This document shows positions 7,656 through 16,600 of a stretch of DNA of 64,000 nucleotides, piece by piece. A model generated the notes under the pieces. It had not been told where the DNA came from, searched no databases, and worked only from the letters and a program-made list of their open reading frames with translations. This stretch comes from Candidatus Eiseniibacteriota bacterium (GTDB lineage: Bacteria > Eisenbacteria > RBG-16-71-46 > CAIMUX01). Numbering within the stretch: position 1 is the first letter of the stretch; each line of letters opens with the position of its first letter. The stretch lies in contig JACKCR010000008.1 of NCBI GenBank assembly GCA_020633975.1, forward strand, positions 248,001 to 312,000, written 5' to 3'. Both the position numbers and the translations under genes were made by a program.

Positions 7656-10600
7656 ATGCTACGATTGCTCATGCCCATCGAGATCGAAACGCTCTTCCAC
7701 GATCTGCTCGCCCTTTCCGATGTGGAGCGAGAGGCCCGTCTGGAAGAACTGCGGCGGACGAGACCCGAACTCCACCGCGAACTCTTAGAGCTTCTCGGAG
7801 CAGCGGAGAGCTCTCGTGACTTCCTCCGTCCGCAAACGTCCGCCGACACGACCCCACCCGAGACGCTCGGTAAGTACGCGGTCTCGGGCGAGCTCGGCCG
7901 GGGCGCGGCTGGTGTCGTCTATCTAGCGCGGGACCCCGACCTCGGCCGAGACGTTGCACTCAAAGTGCTGGTGCATGCCCCGTCTCCCGCGCTCGAAGAG
8001 GAACTCCGGCGCGAAGCGCGTGCCCTCGCCGCCATCGTCCACCCCAACGTCGCTCAGGTCTACTCGGTCGAGACGACGGGGACGAAAGAGCGAGTGGCCT
8101 TTCTCACGATGGAGTTCGTCCCGGGGGCGGCCCTTGGGGAACGTGTGCGATTCGGCGCACTTCCGGTCGAGGTCGCTCTCGACCACGGCCGTCAGATCGC
8201 AAGCGCGCTCGAGGCGGCCCACCTCCGGGGCCTGATCCATCGCGACCTCAAGCCCTACAACATCCGCGTCACACCCGATGGATGGGTCAAGGTTCTCGAC
8301 TTCGGACTCGCCTTCGGCATGAGGCAGACGTCGGAAGGCTCCGTTCCGAGCGGTGGCACGCCCGGGTACATGAGCCCAGAGCAGTGCCGTCGGGAGGCTC
8401 TCGACCCAAGGTCGGACCTCTGGTCGTTTGGAGCGGTGCTGTTCGAATGCCTCACCGGCGAGCCCGCAATCGAAGGCTCGGAAATCCACGAGGTCTTCGC
8501 AGCAAACCGGGCGGGTCATGTGGATCTCACCCGACTGCCCCGTTCCGTACCTTCGCGCACCGTGCACCTTCTCGAGCGCGCGCTCGACCCCAACCCCTCG
8601 ACACGCCTGGACTCGGCAACGACCGCTCGTCAGGTTCTCGAAGAGGAACTCCTTCGACTCCGCGCCCTGTCCTTCGTTCTGGCCGAAGGCATGCACGTCC
8701 CTGCAGAAGCACCGCGTCCCGGGAAGGACGTGGAGTCTTCCGTCGCCCAAGGCAACTTGCCGCGTCCGCTCTCGTCGTTCATCGGACGCGCTGACTGGCT
8801 GGAGCAGACGACAAAGCGAGTCCATGGCCACACGCTCGTCACCGTGACAGGCCCTGGCGGTGTTGGAAAGACGAGGACGTCGATCGAACTCGCACATCGC
8901 GTACGACCGTCGTTCCCCGGCGGAGTATGGATAGTCGACCTCGCGAGCGTCGGTCGGGGGATCGATGCACCTGCCGCAGTCCTTCGCGCGCTGGGAATCT
9001 CCGAACTCTCGGGCACCGGCCAGCCGAGAACACCCGCCCAAGGCGTTGCGGCGATGTTCTCGGAGAATGCCGGACTTCTCCTGGTCGACAATTGCGAGCA
9101 CGTCGTCGACGGAATCGCGCGCTTTCTCGAAGACCTCCTCACGCGAGAATCGAAGCTCACAGTGCTCACCACGAGCCGCACCCCGATCGGCGTCCCTGGA
9201 GAGGAAGTCGTCATTCTTCCTCCCCTCTCGACCGCCGGCTTGTCGCAAGCGCGGGAAGGCGAACCGGCGAGTGAGTCGCGCCGCGAGCTCGAGAGCGAAG
9301 CGATCGAGCTGTATCTCCAACGCGCGCGAAGTCGCGCGCCGAGTTTCGAGATCGACGAGGACGGACTCGCCACGATCCGCGAGATCTGTCTGCGGCTGGA
9401 CGGACTCCCGCTCGCGATCGAACTCGCCGCGAGTCAGGCACGCTCCCTCCCCCTCGGAGAGACGCTGCGCCGCGTGCGAGAAGGTCGGTCCCTCGGCGCG
9501 CCGACCACCGCGCCGCAGCGGCATCAGTCCCTCAAGGATCTCGTCGCTTGGAGCCACAGGCTGCTGCGGCCGAAGGAGCAAGCTCTTCTCGAGAGGATGA
9601 CCGTGTTCCGCGGCGGATGCACGCTCGCTGCGATCGAGGCGGTGTGCGGAGATTGGGGAGGTATCGAACGATGGGAGGTATGTGACCTCGTCGCTCGCCT
9701 CGTCGAAGCCTCCCTCGTGGAGCCGGTCGACCTCAACCTGGCGGACACAGACCGTGGCGAGACGCGTTACCGCCTTCTCGAAACGATCCGGATGTTCTGC
9801 GCCGAGGAGCTGACGCGTCGGCCGGACTCCCGAGAGCTCGCGCTCCAACTCGAAACGGCATATCTCGAGTTCGTGAGCCGACTCATCGTCGTCCGCCCCG
9901 AAGAGGATGGGCCGACGCGGACGGTGTGGTTGACGCGAATCGGCCCCGACTATCCGAACGTCCTTCACGCGCTCGACACCGCGTTGGATCGAGGTCGGCT
10001 CGACATCGCCTACCAGTGCGGCGACCTCCTCACGTACTACTGGTTCCAGTCCGGGCAATGGACAGTGGGTCGGCGTTGGTTGGACCGGATCCTCGAGGCT
10101 CGGAGCCGCCACCAGGAAGCAGAACGCCGCGAAGGCTCGCAGCTGGGCGAAGTTCCCACCGCCTCCGCCATAGACGCCGTGGACGCCGAGCGCGCGAACG
10201 GTCATCGAGCAGCGGAGGCACGGTTCCTCGCGCAATCCGGATTCCTCGACTCCGTCCTCGGTCGAGGCACCACGTCGAGTGAGGAGCTCGAAGCAGCCAT
10301 CGAGATCTGTGCCGACATCGAAGACCACTCCGCAATCGCGTTCGTCCAGCAGATCGCCGGGATCACGTGCTGGAAGCGGATGGAACTGGACAACGCTCGC
10401 ACGCACATCCTGCAGAGCCTGCACCACGCAAAGATGGCAGACGACCGAGGTGCGGTGGTGGCTGCATACGGCAATCTCGGGGTGATCGAGAGCGCTGCGG
10501 GTAACAACGAGAGGTCCCTCGAGTACTACGAGCAGCACCTGGCGGAGAGTCGGAAGATGGGAGACCACGGCGCTGTCGCGGCAGCGCTCGGCAACATCGC

Positions 10601-11075
10601 CTGGGCCAACTGGGCGCTCGGACGTCTCGAACTCGCCATGGCGTCGATGCGAGAGGTCGTTGCACTCTTCTCTGCGTCGGACAACCTGCCGAACCTCGTC
10701 ATGGCTCGCGCCAACCTCGGCGAGATCCTGCTCTCCGCCGGTGACCTCGACGGCGCGCGGAAGGAGCTTCTGGAATCCGGTAGGCTCCGGATCGAGATCG
10801 GAGATCAGGTCGGACTCGCGACCTCGATCTTCTCCCTCTGTCGGGTCACGGAGCGGCGGGGGCGCATCGAGGAGGCAGCGGCGCTCGCCTGCGTCGTCGA
10901 CGGACTCGGGGGCAGGAACATCATGACCTACCCCGGCCAGGTCATGACCTCCGAGGAGTGGAAAGCAGCACTGCTGACCAGACTGAGCGACGCGGCAAGG
11001 CTCGAAGCACGAAATCGGCTGGCCGGAAAGGACCTAACGGAGGTGTTCCGCATCGCCGAGGAGTGGAGCCGATGA
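7656..11075 (+). CDS. Ser/Thr protein kinase - STAND ATPase - TPR regulator
   Basis: A protein of about 1139 residues with three parts. The N-terminal kinase (about 74-330) has the glycine loop GELGRGAAG, catalytic Lys103 (VALK), HRDLKPYN (H195-D197), DFG at 215-217 and a PEQ variant of APE. The middle is an NB-ARC/STAND-type ATPase with Walker A GPGGVGKT (about 398-405), Walker B LLLVDNCEHV (about 474) and the GLPLAIELAA motif seen in AfsR/LuxR-type regulators. The C-terminal third is TPR-like. It probably integrates a ligand or partner through TPR/STAND and phosphorylates targets. Start: ATG 7656, or ATG 7671; neither has a strong ribosome site. Its 3' end overlaps the convergent DUF4386 gene. 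A paralogue is at the right edge. Confidence 0.9.
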   Translation: MLRLLMPIEIETLFHDLLALSDVEREARLEELRRTRPELHRELLELLGAAESSRDFLRPQTSADTTPPETLGKYAVSGELGRGAAGVVYLARDPDLGRDVALKVLVHAPSPALEEELRREARALAAIVHPNVAQVYSVETTGTKERVAFLTMEFVPGAALGERVRFGALPVEVALDHGRQIASALEAAHLRGLIHRDLKPYNIRVTPDGWVKVLDFGLAFGMRQTSEGSVPSGGTPGYMSPEQCRREALDPRSDLWSFGAVLFECLTGEPAIEGSEIHEVFAANRAGHVDLTRLPRSVPSRTVHLLERALDPNPSTRLDSATTARQVLEEELLRLRALSFVLAEGMHVPAEAPRPGKDVESSVAQGNLPRPLSSFIGRADWLEQTTKRVHGHTLVTVTGPGGVGKTRTSIELAHRVRPSFPGGVWIVDLASVGRGIDAPAAVLRALGISELSGTGQPRTPAQGVAAMFSENAGLLLVDNCEHVVDGIARFLEDLLTRESKLTVLTTSRTPIGVPGEEVVILPPLSTAGLSQAREGEPASESRRELESEAIELYLQRARSRAPSFEIDEDGLATIREICLRLDGLPLAIELAASQARSLPLGETLRRVREGRSLGAPTTAPQRHQSLKDLVAWSHRLLRPKEQALLERMTVFRGGCTLAAIEAVCGDWGGIERWEVCDLVARLVEASLVEPVDLNLADTDRGETRYRLLETIRMFCAEELTRRPDSRELALQLETAYLEFVSRLIVVRPEEDGPTRTVWLTRIGPDYPNVLHALDTALDRGRLDIAYQCGDLLTYYWFQSGQWTVGRRWLDRILEARSRHQEAERREGSQLGEVPTASAIDAVDAERANGHRAAEARFLAQSGFLDSVLGRGTTSSEELEAAIEICADIEDHSAIAFVQQIAGITCWKRMELDNARTHILQSLHHAKMADDRGAVVAAYGNLGVIESAAGNNERSLEYYEQHLAESRKMGDHGAVAAALGNIAWANWALGRLELAMASMREVVALFSASDNLPNLVMARANLGEILLSAGDLDGARKELLESGRLRIEIGDQVGLATSIFSLCRVTERRGRIEEAAALACVVDGLGGRNIMTYPGQVMTSEEWKAALLTRLSDAARLEARNRLAGKDLTEVFRIAEEWSR

Positions 11076-11801
11076 GCCGAAGCCCGGACCGCTCGCACCA
11101 CCCTTGCCACCTGCGCCGCGAACGGTGAGCCACAGTGCGACGGCCAGCTCGGAGACCAGCGGAATCGCGTAGATCGGCATGATCGCCTTCTCCAGGGTCG
11201 GCACGAGTACGTGAACGAAGGAGCCGAACACGTACACAGCGCCCGCTGCAGCGAGCAAGCCACTCACCCACCTCGGAACCAGACGGGTCCGGCCGAAGAG
11301 ACGACCCAACAGCACGGTACCGAAACCGAAGAACACGAGTCCGATGCTGTAGCCGACCGCGTGAGCATCGAGTGCCATCATCGTCAACGCCTGGAGCTGA
11401 GCCTCCGTAAATGCACTCTCCAACCCGCCACCACTCGAGAAGACCAAGGCTGCGAAGTGGTTCAGCATGTTCATCCCGAGGATCGCGGCCTCGACCAACC
11501 GAAACGCCGTCGCGAGGAGAGCGAGTGACGGAGATACGGAGCGGAGCAAGAGGTAGAGCATCACCGCAACGACGACGTCACATGAGAAGACGACCAAGTC
11601 GACCGCCATGCCGAAACGGAAGAGAAGCGGCGATGCCACTAGATTCGCCGCGGTGGCCGCCGCGTCTCCGTCGACGAGCAATCGCTGCCTCACGAAGAAC
11701 TCCGCGAAGAGGCCGCCAACGATGATGAGGAGATAGGAGACACCAGCGGTGCGCGCGATTGTGTCCAGCGAGACGCTAGGTGATGTGTCGGATCTATACA
11801 T
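11034..11801 (-). CDS. DUF4386 family membrane protein
   Basis: A 255-residue polytopic protein with about six hydrophobic helices. The start has the pattern IARTAGVSYLLIIVGGLFAEFFVR, then a helix with FRFGMAVDLVVF, then FRLVEAAILGMNML, and a late helix WVSGLLAAAGAVYVFGSF. This matches the DUF4386 layout; the function is unknown. Its ATG overlaps the last eight bases of the oxidoreductase gene, so translation is likely coupled. At its other end it overlaps the last 42 bases of the kinase gene on the opposite strand. The final 25 residues are a Gly/Ser-rich tail that falls in this overlap. Confidence 0.8.
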   Translation of the reverse strand: MYRSDTSPSVSLDTIARTAGVSYLLIIVGGLFAEFFVRQRLLVDGDAAATAANLVASPLLFRFGMAVDLVVFSCDVVVAVMLYLLLRSVSPSLALLATAFRLVEAAILGMNMLNHFAALVFSSGGGLESAFTEAQLQALTMMALDAHAVGYSIGLVFFGFGTVLLGRLFGRTRLVPRWVSGLLAAAGAVYVFGSFVHVLVPTLEKAIMPIYAIPLVSELAVALWLTVRGAGGKGGASGPGFGSSAPLLGDAEHLR

Positions 11802-12765
11802 CGATCACGACCTTGCCGCGGGCACGGCCTGTCTCCATGTATTGGATCGCCTCCGGCACTCGATCGAGCGGGAACGTCTGGTCGATCGAGACCCGGATGT
11901 CTCCGTTCTCGAGAAGTCCGGCGAGAAACTCGAGGTCCTCGCGTCCGGGTTGCGGAAGCAGCAACTCCACACGTCTTCCGTCCTTTCGGGAGAGGGCCGG
12001 CGCCATCAGCAGGGTCTGGAAGAAACGCCGGTTCGGACCGCCGCCGACCATGACGTAGGTTCCGCGAGACGTGAGGGCGCGGCGACACGCTAGCAACGGG
12101 CGAACGGCGGCGATATCGAGCAAGAGATCGTAGGCCGCACCGCGCGCAAGGAAGTCCTCGCGTGTGTAGTCGATGACCTCATCTGCCCCGAGTGAACGAA
12201 CCAGTTCGACGTTCCGCGTGCTGCAGACACCGATCACGTGGGCGCTAAAGTGTTTCGCAATCTGGACAGCGTAGGTACCGACGCCCCCAGACGCACCGTT
12301 CACGAGGACACGCATCCCCGGTGCGATCCTGCCCTTGTCGCGGAGCCCGTGAAGGGCCGTCTTCGCCGCAACTGGAACCGCCGCGGCCTCCCCGAACGAG
12401 AGTCGCGTCGGCTTTCTAACGAGGCTCGCTGCGGGCACTCGAGCAAACTCTGCAAACGCTCCGAAGCCCGACTCGGAGAGTTCGCCCATCACGTCATCCC
12501 CGATCTGGAACTCGCTGACGCCGCTGCCGACAGCTTCGATCGTTCCCGCGAAGTCCGACCCGAGAATCCGATGCTTCGGCTTCAGAAACCCGAACATGAA
12601 TCGGATCACGAACGGATCCGCTCTCATGAGGTGCCAGTCCCCAGCGTTGGCCGAGGCTGCACGGATCCGGACCCTGACTTCGTCGTCCCCGATCTCGGGG
12701 ATCGGGACGTCATCCAGCCGAAGTACGCTCGGCGGACCGTACTTCTCGTGAATCACGGCCTTCAT
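11794..12765 (-). CDS. NAD(P)-dependent MDR oxidoreductase (quinone reductase/alcohol dehydrogenase-like)
   Basis: A 323-residue medium-chain dehydrogenase/reductase. The N-terminal GroES-like domain has GSDFAGTIEAVGSGV and IGDDVMG. The Rossmann domain has the nucleotide motif NGASGGVGTYAVQIAK and later SLGADEVIDY. It lacks the usual zinc-ligand cysteines, so it belongs with zinc-free quinone oxidoreductases such as the QOR group, which reduce quinones or enones with NADPH. The ATG at 12765 has AGGAG five bases upstream. It is the first gene of a two-gene unit with the DUF4386 membrane protein. Confidence 0.87.
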   Translation of the reverse strand: MKAVIHEKYGPPSVLRLDDVPIPEIGDDEVRVRIRAASANAGDWHLMRADPFVIRFMFGFLKPKHRILGSDFAGTIEAVGSGVSEFQIGDDVMGELSESGFGAFAEFARVPAASLVRKPTRLSFGEAAAVPVAAKTALHGLRDKGRIAPGMRVLVNGASGGVGTYAVQIAKHFSAHVIGVCSTRNVELVRSLGADEVIDYTREDFLARGAAYDLLLDIAAVRPLLACRRALTSRGTYVMVGGGPNRRFFQTLLMAPALSRKDGRRVELLLPQPGREDLEFLAGLLENGDIRVSIDQTFPLDRVPEAIQYMETGRARGKVVIDV

Positions 12766-13031
12766 CGGGACTCCTATTCAGTGGCACGGTACTCACTCGC
12801 AGCAGCCGCTCGAGTGAGACTCGATCCAGCGCGAACCCCGACGGCGTCCGTGCAGATCCGCGTGATCTCCGTCCTGGAGGTCTACCGTCGACCGTCTCGA
12901 AAGAAGCGTCGACGCGAACTGAACGGCTGCGGCGCTGCGCAACGAGCAGGTGAACTTGGGCGAACCAGCGAGCGTACCTGCCTCAGTCCGACTCTGTCCA
13001 CACGATGTCCGCTTGCGCACGACGCGATGGA

Positions 13032-13526
13032 TCAGGAACGGCCGCCCCTCAAGACACGACGCAGCACCCGGACCCAGAGCGACCAGTGACGGGTCTTCGA
13101 CTCCTGACCCAAGGACTTCTCCGCCTTGGTCAGCGAATCCTCGATCAGCGCATTGTGGAGAGGACGGTAGACGAGAGGCCACGTCACGGCAGCGGGGCCG
13201 CGAGCCTTCATCTCCAAGGTGTGGCGAAGCAGGTTGGAGCCATCAGACAGAGGGAGCGACTCGAAGCCGTGCGTGCCGTCGAAGCCTCGCGGTCCGGTGA
13301 AACGAAATCGGACGCGAACTCCTGGTTCGTACGACTCGATGAAGTAGCGGATCGGTCCGTGGCCGCCGGATGCACCCCTTCCCAAGGGACGGTCGAATCG
13401 CATGCTCGGCCAGCGCTCCTTCGGCCAGAGCAGGTCCCCATCCGTCGCAAGCGAGTCGATCAGGACGCCCACCTGCGATCGGCTCGTCGAAAGGCGCCGT
13501 TCATGAACGTTCCGAACCTTGACCAT
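13032..13526 (-). CDS. SRPBCC family protein
   Basis: A protein of about 164 residues with a START-like outline. There is an N-terminal segment VKVRNVHERRLSTSRSQVGVLIDSLA with WP residues, then RYFIESYEPGVRVRFRFTGP, then a helix near the C-terminus (LVYRPLHNALIEDSLTKAEKSL). It is probably a ligand-binding or stress-related protein of unknown role. I place the start at ATG 13526, which has GGGACGG upstream; the frame also has an in-frame start at 13544. It lies 87 bases upstream of the neighbouring minus-strand gene that encodes the giant secreted protein's end. Confidence 0.68.
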   Translation of the reverse strand: MVKVRNVHERRLSTSRSQVGVLIDSLATDGDLLWPKERWPSMRFDRPLGRGASGGHGPIRYFIESYEPGVRVRFRFTGPRGFDGTHGFESLPLSDGSNLLRHTLEMKARGPAAVTWPLVYRPLHNALIEDSLTKAEKSLGQESKTRHWSLWVRVLRRVLRGGRS

Positions 13527-13613
13527 GATTCCGTCCCGCCCCACGCGAACGCCGCGGACCCACCCCGTTCCGCTCGTGTCGCGCCGAAGAGGAGGCTACT
13601 CCTCCTCCGCCCT

Positions 13614-16600
13614 CTACGGAAGCACCACGATCTTCTGGCCAACGGATCGTCCTCCGACGGACAATCGGGCGAAGTAGGTTCCTGCTTCGAGGCGCCTTCC
13701 ATCCGAGCGGCACCCGTCCCAACGGAAGAGATGGGTTCCCGCTCCGAGATATCCGAAGTCCTGCGCGAGTACTTCCGCTCCTCGAACATCGAAACAACTG
13801 AGAGTGGTCCGGCCTTCGGTGGCCTGGCCGAACAGGAACGTCGCGTCGCCGTGGACTGGATGAGGCTCGGCGCGCAGCCACAGTCCGACCTTTCCAGCGG
13901 AACCGTCCGGGCCTTCCGAGCCGGGAGAGTTCCCGCCGTCGTCGTCCGGGTTCGGTGTCGGAACGAGGCGCAAGTGAACGCGGTGCTCTCCCTTCGGTAG
14001 CACCCAGCTGCGGACCTCGCCGAGCGATCTCCACGCGGTCTCATCGCCCAAGCGTGCCCACAGCACGCCCGACTCGGGACCTGACTCTCGACCTGACTCC
14101 GCCGCGGAGTTGCCCGTCGCATGGTCGGCTCTGCGAATCCCGGACCAATCCGAGATCGACGCGAAGTCTTCCTGCCGAATGACCATCCCGAAGTCGACTT
14201 CGACGGCCGCGTCGGCCGCGATGTCCAATCGCCACGCCGAAGTCTCGCCGTGAGGACGCACGTCGCGAATCCTCCGCTGAACTCCACCCTCAGCAGAGTC
14301 CACGAACGCGGCGAAGAACGTGGCCCCAGGGGCGGCCGGGGGGTCACTCAAGTCGAATCCGTCGTCCTGTCGATCCGCACCGAGGGCCGTGCCGAGCTCC
14401 AGTCGTCGAAGCTGGTCACCGGACCGAAGGGTGATCGACACAGCGAGCGACGTTTCATCACCCTGGGCGAGACTCGAGGACAGACTCGGCGGTGCTGAAG
14501 CAACTGCATCCGCTGATCCGCTAGGGAGGCCATCTAGTGCGAATGGCTCTCCACCTAGTGCGACCGGTTCTCCACCTTCTGCGTAGGTTGCATCGACCGC
14601 AGGCAAGAGCAGCGTGACGTTGTGTCCGGTCCGGTTCTCGATCCAACCGCCTTGCCAGAGTTCCAGCGACGCCGGCGCCACGTCGTAGGGCGCAAACACC
14701 CCTTGCCCGTCGGGATCATACGAGTAGAGCGGACTCACCCGTGGATTGCTCCCGGACGACGCATCTCTCAGCGTCAGGATCTCCCCCCGATCCGCGATGA
14801 AGACACGCCCGGGCTCAGAGACGATCGGATAGGCGGCAGGGTTCCCGATCATGTTCCATCCTGGAAGGAGCCGAAGCGAGTAGGCGTAACTCCCGTCCGG
14901 CGGGAACTGGGTGCGCCCCGGCAGATCGACGGGACCTGCGTCGTCCGCCGTGATGAACCAGTACGCGCGGCCGGGCTCGAAACCGTACGGGCTCGAGGCG
15001 TCGACGAGAACGTACCGGCCGAGGACCGAGTCCCACGTCCCCATCTTCCAGGTGCGCGGCCCCGACTCGCCGAGTTCCGCGGACAAGAGCGCGTAGAGAG
15101 ACGTGCTCCGGTCTAGCTCGAACGGCGCCGCGAGCATGCGGAACTCGTCCCGAGGCGGGAAGGGGACGGGCAAGTGGCCCGAGATCCGGAGGCGATTCGG
15201 AAGGTCCTCCGTTCCGTGAGACACCCGCATCTGAAGCGCTTCATCGAAGTAGGTGAGGTAGTACTCGACGCCGCGCACGGTGGATGCCGAGGCATCGAAG
15301 GTAGACGTCCACACATCGCCTCGCCGCTCGAAGCTCGGGACTTGCAGGTACCCGAACGTCCCAGGAACGCGATACCAACCTTCGAGCTCCGATACCGTCC
15401 CGGCAGCAGTCACGACTTCGATCTCCGCGACGCCGTCGCCACTCACGAGACGGACATCCTCGACCTTCGGGTCGCAGATGTTCGGCTCGCACGCAGAGTC
15501 CTCTCCGAGGAACGTTCCCTCACACAAGTCTTCACGCGTGACCTGGCATTCGTGACTCGAAGTGCAGCAAGCGCCGATCGGAATGCAGGTCGTAGGTTCA
15601 CACGTCGAGGCATCTCCGTGGTACGTACCGGAACATGCCGACTCGGTCGAGATCGAACACGTGCCGACCTCCGAACAGCAGGCGCCGACAGGGTCACAGG
15701 AGACGGCGTCGCAAGTCGCGCCCTCCCCCCAAGACAATCCGCCCGACGGCGTGCACTCGTCCTCTTCGGTGATCTGGCAGGTCCCGTCCGGAAAACAGCA
15801 GGCCCCCGGTCGAGGACAGGGCGAGGGTACGCAGTGGGTACCGTCGCCCTCATAGTCACCGGCACAGACAGATTCCACCGAGAGGACGCAGTCACCATTG
15901 GAGAGACAGCACGCACCGACGGCTGGGCACTGTCCCGGCGCGCATCCCGCGCCCTCTTCCCACTCCACGCCGCCGGAGCCGAAGCAGTTCGCCTCCGTGG
16001 AGAGAGAGCAGCTCCCATCAACGGCACAGCACGCGCCCAAGGGAAGGCAAGCCGCATCGCCACACTCGACGCCCTCGGTCCAAGAGAAACCGCCGGACCC
16101 GAAGCATCCGGACTCACCGACGAGCTCACACGAACCATCGGCATAGCAACAGGCTCCCACCGGTAGCCTCACATCGGCGAACGCATCGAGTCGCTGGCAA
16201 TCCGCACCGAGGTCGAGCGCACACAAAAGGAACCCCTCCTCGTAGGCCGTCAGTTCCACCTCGAACTGTTGCGATTCGCCCGATCCCAAGTCGTAGCTGC
16301 GCGCACCGATGAACCGGAATCCGGAGCAATTGGCGGAGACCTGTCCGTGGAGGCGTCCCTCACCGCGGTTCGTGATCCGGAAACTCCTCTGCACCACCGC
16401 GTGAAGGGCGACTTCTCCGAAGTCGAGTGCCTCCACATCGACGTCGCAGAGGGGAGGATCTCCCCCGGAACCGACGGCATCGATCCCATCACAGCCTCCG
16501 GAAAGCGAGATCTCGCAGTCCGTACTCCCGAAGGCACGCGGCGCGAACCGAACCATGATGCTCTTCGACTCCCCTGCGCGAAGCTCGTACGACGCATCGC

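Noticed and set aside
7923-10568. Long open frame of about 880 codons on the minus strand opposite the kinase-STAND gene
   Set aside because: It is antisense to a gene with clear kinase and ATPase motifs, its own translation shows no family motif, and high-GC DNA with biased codon use makes such frames common.
12793-13182. Minus-strand frame in the gap between the oxidoreductase and SRPBCC genes
   Set aside because: It overlaps the end of the SRPBCC gene, its translation is low-complexity and Arg/Ser-rich, and it lacks a ribosome site. I treat 12766-13031 as intergenic.
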